A DNA stretch of 64,000 nt from Rhizobium pisi (GTDB lineage: Bacteria > Pseudomonadota > Alphaproteobacteria > Rhizobiales > Rhizobiaceae). Every line of letters begins with the position of its first letter. Positions within the stretch are counted from its first letter, which is position 1. This document shows, one piece after another, positions 35,598-44,581 of the stretch. The notes below the pieces were generated by a model that was given only the letters and a program-made list of their open reading frames with translations, was not told where the DNA came from and did no database searches. A program made the position numbers and the translations under genes. The DNA lies in NCBI RefSeq assembly GCF_003938655.1, contig NZ_RJJT01000013.1, positions 1 to 64,000 of the forward strand, in the 5' to 3' direction.

Positions 35598-36461
35598 ATG
35601 GCTCCCCTCGTTTCCGCAGCAATCGCCGGCCGACGCCGACGCTTTCAACTGAGCCGGCGAATAAATCTGATTTCGGGCGCAGTCATCATCGGCCTGCTGG
35701 TTGCCGTCGCGCTGCTGTCGCTCGTCTGGACGCCGTCGCCGCCGGCAAAAATGCAGATCATCCACAAATTACAGCCGCCCCTTGCCTTCGGCCTGCTCGG
35801 CACCGATCAGTTCGGCCGTGACGTGCTTTCAATGCTGATGGCGGGGTGTTGGAATTCGTTGTCGATCGCGATCACTGCGGTTGCGATCGGCGGGACGCTC
35901 GGTTCGATAGCCGGCATCTCCGCCGCGGCGATCCGCGGTCCTTTCGAGGCGCTGCTGATGCGCATCTGCGACGTCATCTTCGCCCTGCCGCCGATCCTCT
36001 CTGCCATGATGCTCGGCGCATTTCTCGGGCCGGGGCGGTTCACCGCGGTCACGGCGATCGCAGTCTTCATGATCCCGGTCTTCGCCCGTGTGACGCTTGC
36101 GACCTCACTGCAGGCCTGGAGCCGCGACTATGTGACGGCGGCGCGTGCGATCGGCAATACGCGCCTGGCTATTTCGCTGCGCCATGTCCTGCCCAATATC
36201 CTGAGCCAGATCATCGTGCATGGCGCGATCCAGCTTGGGCTCGCGATCCTCACCGAAGCGGGTCTCAGCTTCCTCGGGCTCGGCGTGGCGCCACCCGCCC
36301 CGAGTTGGGGCCGCATGCTTGCCGAGGCGCAAACCTATCTGGCAGCGGCGCCGTGGCTGGCGGTGCTCCCCGGCCTTGCCATCGCGCTTGCCGTTTTCGG
36401 TTTCAACATGCTCGGCGACGGACTGCGCGATCTTCTCGATCCGCGCGAGGCAAGCCGTTAA
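35598..36461 (+). CDS. ABC transporter permease, DppC type
   Basis: A 287-residue permease with an N-terminal cytoplasmic tail, TM1 (LISGAVIIGLLVAVALLSLVW), the FGLLGTDQFGRDVLSMLMAG motif of DppC/OppC proteins, and the EAA loop VTAARAIGNTRLAISLRHVLPNILSQ. It pairs with the preceding permease. No dppD/dppF-like ATPase follows: the next gene is on the opposite strand. The importer must borrow ATPases encoded elsewhere or be incomplete. Confidence 0.9.
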   Translation: MAPLVSAAIAGRRRRFQLSRRINLISGAVIIGLLVAVALLSLVWTPSPPAKMQIIHKLQPPLAFGLLGTDQFGRDVLSMLMAGCWNSLSIAITAVAIGGTLGSIAGISAAAIRGPFEALLMRICDVIFALPPILSAMMLGAFLGPGRFTAVTAIAVFMIPVFARVTLATSLQAWSRDYVTAARAIGNTRLAISLRHVLPNILSQIIVHGAIQLGLAILTEAGLSFLGLGVAPPAPSWGRMLAEAQTYLAAAPWLAVLPGLAIALAVFGFNMLGDGLRDLLDPREASR

Positions 36462-36479
36462 TATTTTCCCGGCCGCCGA

Positions 36480-37337
36480 TCAGATGACCGGTCGACGATA
36501 GCCGGTCGGCTGCTCATAGAGCGAGCCAATGCGCCTAACGGCGGCCTCGAAATTCTCGCGTGCTACCGTCATGCTATAGCCATTGGCGTGGAGGATCGTT
36601 TCCGGATCCTCGAAGACGGCGACATGCCCCTTCCAGAACACCAGATCGCCGCGGCGGATTTCTGACCGGTCAATCGGCTCGCCGAGACCTGCCGCCTGCA
36701 TGTCGGTATCGCGCGGTGCCTTTCTGCCCGTCATCAGCATTGAAAGCTGGACGAGGCCGGAGCAATCGATGCCGAGTCCGGAACGCCCGCCCCAGAGATA
36801 GGGCGTCTCCAGGAACCGAGCGGCTATTTCGGCGTAATCGGCACCATCCAGCGCGCCGATCGGCTGGACGTGCCGGGAAAAGAGCGCCGTTCCGTCTTCC
36901 AGCACGACATAGTGATTGCCGCGCGCTTCCGCTTCGCCCGTGACATGAATACGGCTTCCCATCGACAGGATGGCCTGATGAGGCTTGCGCAGTTCCGGTT
37001 CGGGATAGACGAAGCTGCGCTGCACGGTGACGATATGGGTCGGCGCCGGCCGGCCTTCAAACAGTGTTTCCGCCGGGAGGTAGCCGACATAACCGTCGGA
37101 GGCGGCCTTCACCCAGCACCAGCCGTCGGCGCGATCGAAGACCGTCACATCCTCGCCGAGGAGCAGCTCCGTATCGATGCCGCGCGCCAGATCTGGTTCG
37201 GGGCGCAATCCCACGACCGGAACGGCGACGCGCGCCGAAACACCTTCGACAAAGCGCAAAGCGTCGACCCTGCCTTTGAGTTCCGCTTCCGCGAGATCGG
37301 GCCTATAGGCATGCAGGCGGCGGTCGAGCGTCGTCAT
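36480..37337 (-). CDS. NlpC/P60-family peptidase with SH3-like domains
   Basis: A 285-residue cytoplasmic-looking protein (no signal peptide). N-terminal bacterial SH3-like repeats (GEDVTVFDRADGWCWVKAASDGYVGYLPAE) precede a C-terminal NlpC/P60 domain. The catalytic cysteine is in GIDCSGLVQLS, the histidine in GHVAVF, and a third polar residue follows in LHANGYSM. The layout matches YkfC-like gamma-D-glutamyl-L-diamino acid endopeptidases, which recycle murein peptides. The second in-frame ATG (37337) has AAGG at good distance. It forms an operon with the MarR gene 5-11 bases upstream. Confidence 0.88.
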   Translation of the reverse strand: MTTLDRRLHAYRPDLAEAELKGRVDALRFVEGVSARVAVPVVGLRPEPDLARGIDTELLLGEDVTVFDRADGWCWVKAASDGYVGYLPAETLFEGRPAPTHIVTVQRSFVYPEPELRKPHQAILSMGSRIHVTGEAEARGNHYVVLEDGTALFSRHVQPIGALDGADYAEIAARFLETPYLWGGRSGLGIDCSGLVQLSMLMTGRKAPRDTDMQAAGLGEPIDRSEIRRGDLVFWKGHVAVFEDPETILHANGYSMTVARENFEAAVRRIGSLYEQPTGYRRPVI

Positions 37338-37348
37338 TCGCATTCCTT

Positions 37349-37699
37349 TCAGAGCGGCAACCGGCGGCCCTGGTCCCGTACGAGATCGCCGAGCTTTTCC
37401 AGGTAAAGCGCGCCGGCGACGGTACGCTTGATGATCACACTGCGCCGGTCGGCATCGTCACGCACGCGATCAACCAGGCCCATCTCGCCCATCGTATCCA
37501 AGGCGCGCGTGATGACCGGTTTGGTGACGCCAAGCGTGGCGGCAAGCCCGCGCACCGTGTGTGGCGGCGGCACCAGGTAAATATGCAGCAGGATTGCCAT
37601 CTGGCGCAACGTCAAATCGCGGTCATCATGGCGGACCTGATCGAGCGCCACGCCATGCCAGAGCCCCAGCGCCTGCGAGGCGGTCAAATCGATCGGCAC
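37349..37699 (-). CDS. MarR-family transcriptional regulator
   Basis: A 116-residue winged-helix protein with LTLRQMAILLHIYLVPPPHTVRGLAATLGVTKPVITRALDTMGEMGLVDRVRDDADRRSVIIKRT, covering the recognition helix and the D-x-R-S wing. It is short for a MarR protein (usually about 140), with shortened dimerisation helices. It is transcribed just ahead of the NlpC/P60 gene and may control it. A ligand is not apparent. Confidence 0.85.
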   Translation of the reverse strand: MPIDLTASQALGLWHGVALDQVRHDDRDLTLRQMAILLHIYLVPPPHTVRGLAATLGVTKPVITRALDTMGEMGLVDRVRDDADRRSVIIKRTVAGALYLEKLGDLVRDQGRRLPL

Positions 37700-37846
37700 G
37701 GCTCCTCCGGAGATCGTTACGCTAACGTTTCATTTTCCGGCAGTTGCCTTGGACATGCAAGGGCGGCGGGCAATTGCCGCCCGGCAGGGTGAATAAAATT
37801 TTAACGATCGCGCGAAACCACCCGCGGATTCAGGCGGCCAACCTGG

Positions 37847-37905
37847 AGCATGATGCCGACAAACGTGATTCTAGGCCGGCTCGGCCTAAAATCATCCCGT
37901 TCTAG
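37847..37905. repeat. RIME1-like element, copy 2, degenerate and truncated
   Basis: It holds only one arm of the first palindrome (AGCATGATGCCGA, no matching arm) and a decayed second palindrome (GATTCTAGGCCGG / CGGCCTAAAATCATCC, then CGTTCTAG). Compared with copies 1 and 3 about half is missing. The CTA at 37902-37904 is the TAG stop codon of the M17 aminopeptidase gene read on the minus strand. Confidence 0.7.
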
Positions 37906-39293
37906 CGGACGCTTTCGCGGATATGGTGGAAGAGCGCGCGAATTGCCTGCGCCTCGCCGCCGCCCGGCGAATGCGGCCGTTCGGACTGAGCCCAGCCGTA
38001 AATGTCGAAATGCGCCCAGCTCTTCGCCTTGCTGACGAAACGCTTGAGGAAGAGAGCCGCGGTGATCGCCCCCGCCATGCCGCCCGCCGGCGCATTGGTG
38101 ATGTCGGCAAATTTGGTGCGGATGTCCTTTTCGTAGCCGGCATAGAGCGGCAGGCGCCAGAGCGGATCGTCCGTTTCCAGGCTCGCTTCGGTCAGGTCAT
38201 GCGCCAGATCGGCGTCGTCGGTGAAGAAGGGCGGGAGATCCGGGCCAAGCGCAACGCGGGCAGCCCCCGTCAGCGTCGCCATGTCGATCAGCAGTTCCGG
38301 CTCCTCCTCATCGGCGTAGGCGAGCGCATCGGCAAGGATCAGACGGCCTTCGGCGTCGGTGTTGTCGATCTGGACGGTGAGGCCCTTGCGGCTGCGGTAG
38401 ATGTCGCCGGGACGGAAGGCATTGGACGAGATCGCATTTTCGACGACGGGCACGACGACTCGCAGATCGACCTTCAGCTTGGCGTCCATGATCATCAGGG
38501 CAAGACCCATGACATTCGCCGCGCCGCCCATGTCCTTCTTCATCAGCAGCATGGAGGCGGCCGGCTTGATGTCGAGACCGCCGGTATCGAAGCAGACGCC
38601 CTTGCCGACAAGCGTCACCTTGCGATGGCCCTTCTTGCCCCAGCGCATCTCGAGAAGGCGTGGCGCATCGGCACTGGCGCGGCCGACCGTATGGACCAGC
38701 GGGAAGTTCTGCTTCAGCAGTTCGTCGCCCGTGATGACCGATACTTCCGCCTTGTAATGCTGGGCCAAGCCCCGGAAAGCCGCTTCGAGCTGTTCCGGTC
38801 CCATGTCGTTTGTCGGCGTGTTGATGAGGTCGCGGGCAAGAAAGACGCCGGCAAGCTGGCGCTTGATATCGGCGCCGTCGGCATCGCGGGGGATCATCAG
38901 CGTCGCCATTGGCGATTTTTCCGACTTGTAGCGGTCGAAACGATAGCTGCCGAGGCCGTAACCGAGAGCCAGGCGATTTGCCGTCAGCGGCGCGGTCTCG
39001 ATGTGCCAATCGCCGGCCGGCAGCGTGCGGGCGAGCCTGCCGGTGATGAAAGGCTGCTCGGACGGATTGCTGCCGAGGCCGTAAAGCGCGCCGCCGAGAT
39101 GACCTTCAGCGGTCGGGATCAGCAGCAACGATCCGCTTTCAGCCTTGTAGCCCGCCTTGCGCGCCCAATCGAGTGCGATCGGATCGATCGTGCCGGTCTC
39201 GATATGGGCGGGGGTGACGGCAAAGATCGGCAGCGTCGAGCCGCCCTTCGTGTTGAAGGGGGTCGGTCTCTCAATGAACTGATAGGGGGCCAT
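37902..39293 (-). CDS. M17-family leucyl aminopeptidase
   Basis: A 463-residue cytosolic aminopeptidase. The C-terminal catalytic domain has the metal and lysine motifs LVGKGVCFDTGGLDIKPAASM, MKKDMGGAANVMG and the signature NTDAEGRLILADALAY. The N-terminal domain is shorter than in PepA (about 500 residues total in that enzyme), as in the PepB-like rhizobial group. It removes N-terminal residues from small peptides using two metal ions. It fits with the peptidases and peptide importer nearby. Its stop codon is inside a RIME1-like element. Confidence 0.93.
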   Translation of the reverse strand: MAPYQFIERPTPFNTKGGSTLPIFAVTPAHIETGTIDPIALDWARKAGYKAESGSLLLIPTAEGHLGGALYGLGSNPSEQPFITGRLARTLPAGDWHIETAPLTANRLALGYGLGSYRFDRYKSEKSPMATLMIPRDADGADIKRQLAGVFLARDLINTPTNDMGPEQLEAAFRGLAQHYKAEVSVITGDELLKQNFPLVHTVGRASADAPRLLEMRWGKKGHRKVTLVGKGVCFDTGGLDIKPAASMLLMKKDMGGAANVMGLALMIMDAKLKVDLRVVVPVVENAISSNAFRPGDIYRSRKGLTVQIDNTDAEGRLILADALAYADEEEPELLIDMATLTGAARVALGPDLPPFFTDDADLAHDLTEASLETDDPLWRLPLYAGYEKDIRTKFADITNAPAGGMAGAITAALFLKRFVSKAKSWAHFDIYGWAQSERPHSPGGGEAQAIRALFHHIRESVR

Positions 39294-39436
39294 GATTGTC
39301 CTTCGGCGCTCGTCAGGAATCGTTCCTTAACGGTCTGTTAGGGTTAACAGACTATTGCTGGAGCGAAGATTGCGTCAAACCTTTCCCTGTTCCGCGTTCG
39401 AGGTCAGGCGCCGATTTTGGAATCCAGGAACGCGTC

Positions 39437-40273
39437 ATGCCGGCCTCGCTCACCACCACATTCACAAATCGTATCTTACAGGCTGCTGCGGCATCGCTGA
39501 TCGTGCTTGCACTTGCCGGCTGCTCGACGACAAAGGACCGGATGACGACGGGCTCGGTGCCGAAGATCACCAAGCCGGTCGAAGAGATGGACGCCAGCGA
39601 GTTGCGGGTGGCAACGGACCGGCTCGGCCAGGCCTATGAAAAGAACCCGCGCGATCCCGTCAACGGTGTCAATTATGCCAATCTGCTGCGCATGAACGGA
39701 CGCGACGCGCAAGCGCTCGCCGTCATGCAGCAGGTGGCGATCTCCAATCCCAGCGACCGCAACGTGCTGGCCGCCTACGGTAAGGCCCAGGCAGCGGCCG
39801 GCCAGTTCCAGCAGGCGCTCGACACGATCGGCCGCGCCCAGACGCCGGACCGTCCGGACTGGAAGCTGATCTCGGCCGAAGGTGCGATCCTCGACCAGAT
39901 GGGCAAGGCAAGCGATGCCAGGCAGCGCTATCGCGATGCACTCGACATCCAGCCGAACGAGCCCTCCATCCTTTCCAACCTCGGCATGTCCTACGTGCTG
40001 ACCGGCGACCTGCGCACGGCCGAAACTTATCTGCGCTCCGCCGCCAGCCAGCCCACCGCCGACAGCCGCGTCAGGCAGAACCTTGCCCTCGTCGTCGGCC
40101 TGCAGGGACGCTTCCCGGAAGCCGAGCAGATCGCGCGGCGCGAGCTTTCGCCGCAACAGGCCGATGCCAATGTCGCCTATCTCAGAGGCATGCTCTCGCA
40201 GCAGAGTTCCTGGCAGAAACTCGCCGCCAAGGACAAGACGCCGGGAACGGCGGATGGCAGCAACACCAACTGA
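39437..40273 (+). CDS. tadD: TadD-like TPR lipoprotein of the Tad pilus system
   Basis: A 278-residue protein with a lipoprotein signal (LIVLALAGCSTTKD, lipobox LAGC). A chain of TPR repeats follows (for example PVNGVNYANLLRMNGRDAQALAVMQQVAISNPSDRNVLAAYGKAQAAAG and PSILSNLGMSYVLTGDLRTAETYLRSA). TadD acts as a pilotin-like assembly factor for the CpaC secretin at the outer membrane. ATG 39437 has AGGA upstream; the longer frame from 39296 overlaps the spacer and is rejected. It is on the opposite strand to the main cpa cluster and separated from it by the LysE gene. Confidence 0.87.
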   Translation: MPASLTTTFTNRILQAAAASLIVLALAGCSTTKDRMTTGSVPKITKPVEEMDASELRVATDRLGQAYEKNPRDPVNGVNYANLLRMNGRDAQALAVMQQVAISNPSDRNVLAAYGKAQAAAGQFQQALDTIGRAQTPDRPDWKLISAEGAILDQMGKASDARQRYRDALDIQPNEPSILSNLGMSYVLTGDLRTAETYLRSAASQPTADSRVRQNLALVVGLQGRFPEAEQIARRELSPQQADANVAYLRGMLSQQSSWQKLAAKDKTPGTADGSNTN

Positions 40274-40290
40274 CGGGACCATGCTGCCGA

Positions 40291-40320
40291 AAGGCTTACG
40301 CTTTCGAGCGAAATAGCCTT
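40291..40320. terminator. Possible bidirectional terminator
   Basis: A nested stem: AAGGC...GCCTT outside and CGCT-TTCG-AGCG inside, located between the convergent tadD and LysE genes. The loop TTCG is a stable tetraloop but the outer stem is short and has unpaired bases, so the call is tentative. Confidence 0.4.
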
Positions 40321-40951
40321 AGCGAACGCTCAGGCCCGAAAGAATGAGGCGGAGACCAAGGCCGCCCATGACGGCGCCCGCGGCCCGGTCGATCCAGCTC
40401 TTGGCATAGAGATAGAGCCGCCTGGGATGGCGCGCCGAAAAAGCCAATGCCACAATCGAATACCATCCTGCCTCGACCGCAAAGACGCCGAGCGGCAGCG
40501 CGACGGTGAGATCAAGAGGCACGTTCCTCGGCAACAGCGCGGCAAAGAGGCTGGCATAGACGATGATGGTCTTCGGGTTGCTGAGCTGGGTCAGCAACGC
40601 CGTCATGAAGCTGCGCATGGGCGCCCGATGGCCGTTGACGGCTTCGGAGACTTCCAGCGGCTGTGCGGCGCCCTTCCAGATATTGACGGCGATATAGACG
40701 AGATAGGCGCCGCCTGCGACTTTGAGCAGGACATAGAGCCATTCGAACTCGGACAGCAGCGCCGTCAGCCCGGCAAGGGCCAGCCCGGCGAAAACGACGC
40801 CGCCGACGCCCATGCCAACTGCCGCCGCAAGACCATCCAGCCTCGAACGCGAGATGGCAATCCTGGAGACGACCACGAAGCTTGGGCCGGGGCTCATTGC
40901 GCCAACGACCAGAGCTGCCATGATGCTGATGAAAATGCCCGTTGAAGACAT
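40319..40951 (-). CDS. LysE/RhtB-family amino acid exporter
   Basis: A 210-residue membrane protein with six hydrophobic segments. It opens with FISIMAALVVGAMSPGPSFVVVSRIAISRSRLDGLAAAVGMGVGGVVFA, the hallmark of LysE/RhtB exporters. LLTQLSNPKTIIVYASLFAALLP follows. It exports an amino acid or related metabolite; the substrate is unknown. The start at 40951 has GAGGG upstream; an in-frame ATG at 40972 is less likely. It is unrelated to the pilus genes that flank it. Confidence 0.9.
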   Translation of the reverse strand: MSSTGIFISIMAALVVGAMSPGPSFVVVSRIAISRSRLDGLAAAVGMGVGGVVFAGLALAGLTALLSEFEWLYVLLKVAGGAYLVYIAVNIWKGAAQPLEVSEAVNGHRAPMRSFMTALLTQLSNPKTIIVYASLFAALLPRNVPLDLTVALPLGVFAVEAGWYSIVALAFSARHPRRLYLYAKSWIDRAAGAVMGGLGLRLILSGLSVR

Positions 40952-41007
40952 CCGGAAACCCTCGTTTGACATCGAAGGCTAGCCGTTTTCCAAAACGGCG
41001 ACAACTG

Positions 41008-41988
41008 TTAGAACCTGTCTGCCACCTGGATGCCGGCCGGGCCGAGAATGACGGCGATCAGCACCGGGAGGAAGAAAAGGATCATCGGCACCGTCAGTTT
41101 CGGCGGCAGGGCGGCCGCCTTCTTTTCCGCTTCGTTCATGCGCTCGTCACGCCCTTCCTGGGCGAGAACGCGCAGCGCCTGCGCGACCGGCGTGCCGTAG
41201 CGATCGGCCTGGATCAGCGCCTGGGTTACCGAGCGTACCAGCTCGAGCTGGGTGCGCGTGGCAAGATTTTCGAGCGCCATGCGCCGATCCGGCAGGAAGG
41301 AGAGCTCAGCCGTTGTCAGCACCATCTCCTCGGCGAGCGCCGGCGACTGCTCGCCGAGTTCTTCCGACACACGACGCATCGCGGCCTCGATCGAGATGCC
41401 GGATTCGACGCAGATCAGCATCAGGTCCAGCGCATCCGGCCAGGCGCGCTTGATCGAGTGCTGGCGCTTGCCGATGCGGTTCGAGATATAGATGTTCGGC
41501 GCGTAGAAACCGAGATATCCGATACCGATAACCGCCAAGACGCGCATCGGCATACCCCGAGTGGCAAGCCCCCCGAGGCCGAAGACCCAGAAGGTGGCAA
41601 GCGCTAGGAAAAGAAATGGCAGCAGGAAACGCGCTGCAAGGAAGGTATTCAGCGCATTTTCCGAGCGGAAACCCGCAGCCCTAAGCTTGTTGACCGTATT
41701 CTCGTCGACGAGCGCCTTGCGCAGGTTGAAGCGCTCGACGATCTGGCGGACCGGACGGTTGTTCTGGGTCCTCAGCGAAGCCTTGCCGGGTTCCGCATTC
41801 ATGCGGGCGCGCTCGCGGGCGCGGATCTGCTCGCGCTCGGTCGAAACGGCCTTCATGCGCTTGTTGAGATCGCCGCGCTCGAAGAAGGGGATGGCAATCG
41901 TATAAAACGTGGCAAAGACGGCGATCGCGACGAAGAGGGCGATCAGCATGCTCGGATTGGTCAGCGCTGCGGCAAGATCCTGCGACAT
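41008..41988 (-). CDS. tadC: Tad pilus inner-membrane platform protein TadC
   Basis: A 326-residue GspF-domain protein with N-terminal and C-terminal membrane segments and a cytoplasmic T2SSF domain (ALDLMLICVESGISIEAAMRRVSEELGEQSPALAEEMVLTTAELSFLPDRRMALENLATRT). With TadB it forms the membrane platform driven by CpaF for Flp pilus assembly. It is the last gene of the minus-strand pilus operon, 15 bases after tadB. Confidence 0.93.
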   Translation of the reverse strand: MSQDLAAALTNPSMLIALFVAIAVFATFYTIAIPFFERGDLNKRMKAVSTEREQIRARERARMNAEPGKASLRTQNNRPVRQIVERFNLRKALVDENTVNKLRAAGFRSENALNTFLAARFLLPFLFLALATFWVFGLGGLATRGMPMRVLAVIGIGYLGFYAPNIYISNRIGKRQHSIKRAWPDALDLMLICVESGISIEAAMRRVSEELGEQSPALAEEMVLTTAELSFLPDRRMALENLATRTQLELVRSVTQALIQADRYGTPVAQALRVLAQEGRDERMNEAEKKAAALPPKLTVPMILFFLPVLIAVILGPAGIQVADRF

Positions 41989-42003
41989 GGTGCTTCCTTC
42001 CCG

Positions 42004-43014
42004 CTAAATGTCAAAATTGACCATGTTGCGCATAACGAAGATGCCGATCGACATCCAGATCGCCGAGGCGCCCATGATGAAATGGCCGCGCGGATCGGTG
42101 AAAAGAATCATCATGTAACTCGGCGAGGTGAGGTAGACGAGGGTCGCGACAATGAAGGGCAGAGCGCCGATGATGACGGCCGACGCCTTGGCTTCCATCG
42201 ACAGCGCCGAAACCTTGGCTTTCATCTTCCTGCGGTCGCGCAGGACCTTGGAGAGATTGCCGATCGCTTCCGAAAGATTGCCGCCGGCCTGCGACTGGAT
42301 GGCGATGACGATGGCGAAGAAATTGACTTCCTGCAGTGGCATATTCAGCGTCATGCGGGCGCAGGCGTCGGGAATGCTGAGGCCCACCTGCTGCGCCTCG
42401 ATCACGCGGCGGAACTCGCTCTTGACGGGCTCCGTGCCCTCAGTCGCGATGAGGCGGATCGCATCGTTGAGCGGCAGGCCCGATTTGATCGAGCGCGTGA
42501 TGACGTCGAGCGCATTGGGGAGTTCGTTGAGGAACTTGTTCTGGCGCCGCTTGACCAGGAAGCCGACGACCCAGCGTGGCAGGCCGAGGCCGGCAACAAC
42601 GGCGATGCCGATCATGACCATCAACGATGCCCCGACGATGAAGGCCATGACAAGCAGCACGCAGGCCAAGATGGCGCTGAAGAGGTAGAATTTCCCCACC
42701 GTGATCGACAGGCCGGCCTGCACCAGCTTGGATTTCATCGACAGGGTCTTCTTGGTCTTTTCGTGCTGGCGCTTTTCCAGATCCTTGAGGTTGTCCTGCA
42801 CCGATTTACGGCGCTTCGACAACTCCTGTACCCGGTCGCGCGCGGCCTTGACCTTGACCCGGTCGCTTTCAGCCGATTTGACGCGGTTGATGCGGCTCGC
42901 CGATTTCTTGTCGGCCTCCATCCGGGAAAACATCAGGGCATAGGCGACCGCCGCCGCCGAGACGGCGGCGAGCACGACGATTGCCAGGACTACCGGATCG
43001 AACCCGAACATCAC
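42004..43014 (-). CDS. tadB: Tad pilus inner-membrane platform protein TadB
   Basis: A 336-residue GspF-domain protein. An N-terminal TM is followed by a very basic cytoplasmic stretch (about residues 35-95), two TMs, the T2SSF domain (ALDVITRSIKSGLPLNDAIRLIATEGTEPVKSEFRRVIEAQQVG) and C-terminal TMs. It partners TadC. It begins 2 bases after the cpaF stop, so the two are translated from one message. Confidence 0.93.
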   Translation of the reverse strand: MMFGFDPVVLAIVVLAAVSAAAVAYALMFSRMEADKKSASRINRVKSAESDRVKVKAARDRVQELSKRRKSVQDNLKDLEKRQHEKTKKTLSMKSKLVQAGLSITVGKFYLFSAILACVLLVMAFIVGASLMVMIGIAVVAGLGLPRWVVGFLVKRRQNKFLNELPNALDVITRSIKSGLPLNDAIRLIATEGTEPVKSEFRRVIEAQQVGLSIPDACARMTLNMPLQEVNFFAIVIAIQSQAGGNLSEAIGNLSKVLRDRRKMKAKVSALSMEAKASAVIIGALPFIVATLVYLTSPSYMMILFTDPRGHFIMGASAIWMSIGIFVMRNMVNFDI

Positions 43015-43016
43015 CT

Positions 43017-44492
43017 CTATTCCTTCGTTTTCGCTTCCATCGAGTCGAGGGCGGCGGCAAGGCGCTTTTCCTCGTTGAAGTAACGAGCCCGATCCCAGAA
43101 ATGCGGCTTGCCGACACCGGTCGACATGTGCCGGCCAATCAGGCGGCCGCTTGCATCCTCGCCTTCGATCTCATAGCGCATCAGGTCCTGAGTTATGATG
43201 ACGTCGCCTTCCATGCCGATCACCTCGGTGATCTGGGTGATGCGGCGCGAACCGTCGCGAAGGCGCGCTGCCTGGATGATGACGTCGACCGAGGTGGAAA
43301 TGATCTCGCGCACCGTCTTGGCCGGCAGCGTGAAGCCGCCCATGGCGATCATGGATTCGATACGGCTCAGGCATTCTCGCGGCGTGTTGGCGTGGATCGT
43401 GCCCATCGAGCCGTCGTGACCGGTGTTCATCGCCTGCAGAAGGTCGAAAACTTCAGGTCCGCGCACTTCGCCGACGATGATGCGCTCGGGGCGCATACGC
43501 AGGCAGTTCTTGACGAGATCGCGCATGGTGATCTCGCCCTCGCCTTCGATATTCGGCGGACGCGTTTCCAAGCGCACGACATGCGGCTGCTGCAGCTGCA
43601 GTTCGGCCGTATCCTCGCAGGTGATGACGCGCTCATCCCTGTCGATATAGTTGGTGAGGCAGTTCAGAAGCGTCGTCTTACCGGAGCCCGTGCCGCCTGA
43701 AATGATGACATTGCAGCGCACGCGCCCGACGATCTGCAGAACGGTCGCGCCCTCGGGTGTGATCGCGCCGAAACGAACGAGCTGGTCGAGCGTCAGCTTG
43801 TCCTTCTTGAATTTTCGGATGGTGAGCGCCGGCCCGTCGATCGACAGCGGCGGTGCGATGACGTTGACGCGCGAACCGTCTGGCAGGCGGGCGTCGCAGA
43901 TCGGGCTTGATTCGTCGACGCGGCGGCCGACCTGGCTGACGATGCGCTGGCAGATGGAAAGAAGCTGCGCATTGTCGCGGAAACGGATCTCGGATTCGAT
44001 CGTCTTGCCGCCGACTTCGATGAAGGTCTGGCCGGCGCCGTTGACCATGATGTCGGCGATATCGTCGCGCGCCAGCAACGGCTCCAGCGGGCCGTAGCCG
44101 AGCACGTCGTTGCAGATATCCTCGAGCAGCTCTTCCTGCTCGGAGATCGACATCGCAAAATTCTTGATGGTGATGATGTCGTTGACGATGTCGCGGATTT
44201 CCTCGCGCGCGCTTTCGCCATCGAGCTTGGAAAGCTGTGAAAGATCGATCGTGTCGATCAGCGCGGAAAAGACCTGCGCCTTGGTATCGTAATATTCGTC
44301 GGTACGGACCGGGCGCTTGCGCTGCGGCGCGTGCATTGGCGGCGGCGTTACCTGCTGGCGAGCGGGCTCGCGCGAAGGTTCGACCAGAATGGAGGGGGAA
44401 GAGGCCGCGGGGGCGGCGGCCGGTGCCGGCGGCGGGGGGGCAATCGCGCCTCCGGCCTTTCCGAAACCTTCGTTTCCGCGTTTTCCAAACAT
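43017..44492 (-). CDS. cpaF: Tad pilus assembly ATPase CpaF (TadA)
   Basis: A 491-residue secretion ATPase. A proline/alanine-rich N-terminal region of about 70 residues precedes the N-terminal domain and then the RecA-like core with Walker A ISGGTGSGKTTLLNCL, the Asp box (RVITCEDTAEL), Walker B (RPERIIVGEVRGPEVFDLLQAMNTGHDGSMGTIHA) and His box. It hydrolyses ATP to drive pilus assembly and possibly retraction. Start ATG 44492 (MFGKRGNEG) fits CpaF; the frame is open to 44546. CpaE precedes it by about 90 bases. Confidence 0.95.
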   Translation of the reverse strand: MFGKRGNEGFGKAGGAIAPPPPAPAAAPAASSPSILVEPSREPARQQVTPPPMHAPQRKRPVRTDEYYDTKAQVFSALIDTIDLSQLSKLDGESAREEIRDIVNDIITIKNFAMSISEQEELLEDICNDVLGYGPLEPLLARDDIADIMVNGAGQTFIEVGGKTIESEIRFRDNAQLLSICQRIVSQVGRRVDESSPICDARLPDGSRVNVIAPPLSIDGPALTIRKFKKDKLTLDQLVRFGAITPEGATVLQIVGRVRCNVIISGGTGSGKTTLLNCLTNYIDRDERVITCEDTAELQLQQPHVVRLETRPPNIEGEGEITMRDLVKNCLRMRPERIIVGEVRGPEVFDLLQAMNTGHDGSMGTIHANTPRECLSRIESMIAMGGFTLPAKTVREIISTSVDVIIQAARLRDGSRRITQITEVIGMEGDVIITQDLMRYEIEGEDASGRLIGRHMSTGVGKPHFWDRARYFNEEKRLAAALDSMEAKTKE

Positions 44493-44581
44493 GCCACTCG
44501 ATCCAATCTGCTCTATCTTTTTGTTTTCACGCAATTCCGGACGCAAAACCGCTGCACACTTTTGCTGGAATTGCTCATCGT

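Noticed and set aside
37923..39341. 472-codon plus-strand open frame opposite the M17 aminopeptidase gene
   Set aside because: Antisense to the M17 catalytic motifs; no ribosome binding site and no family similarity.
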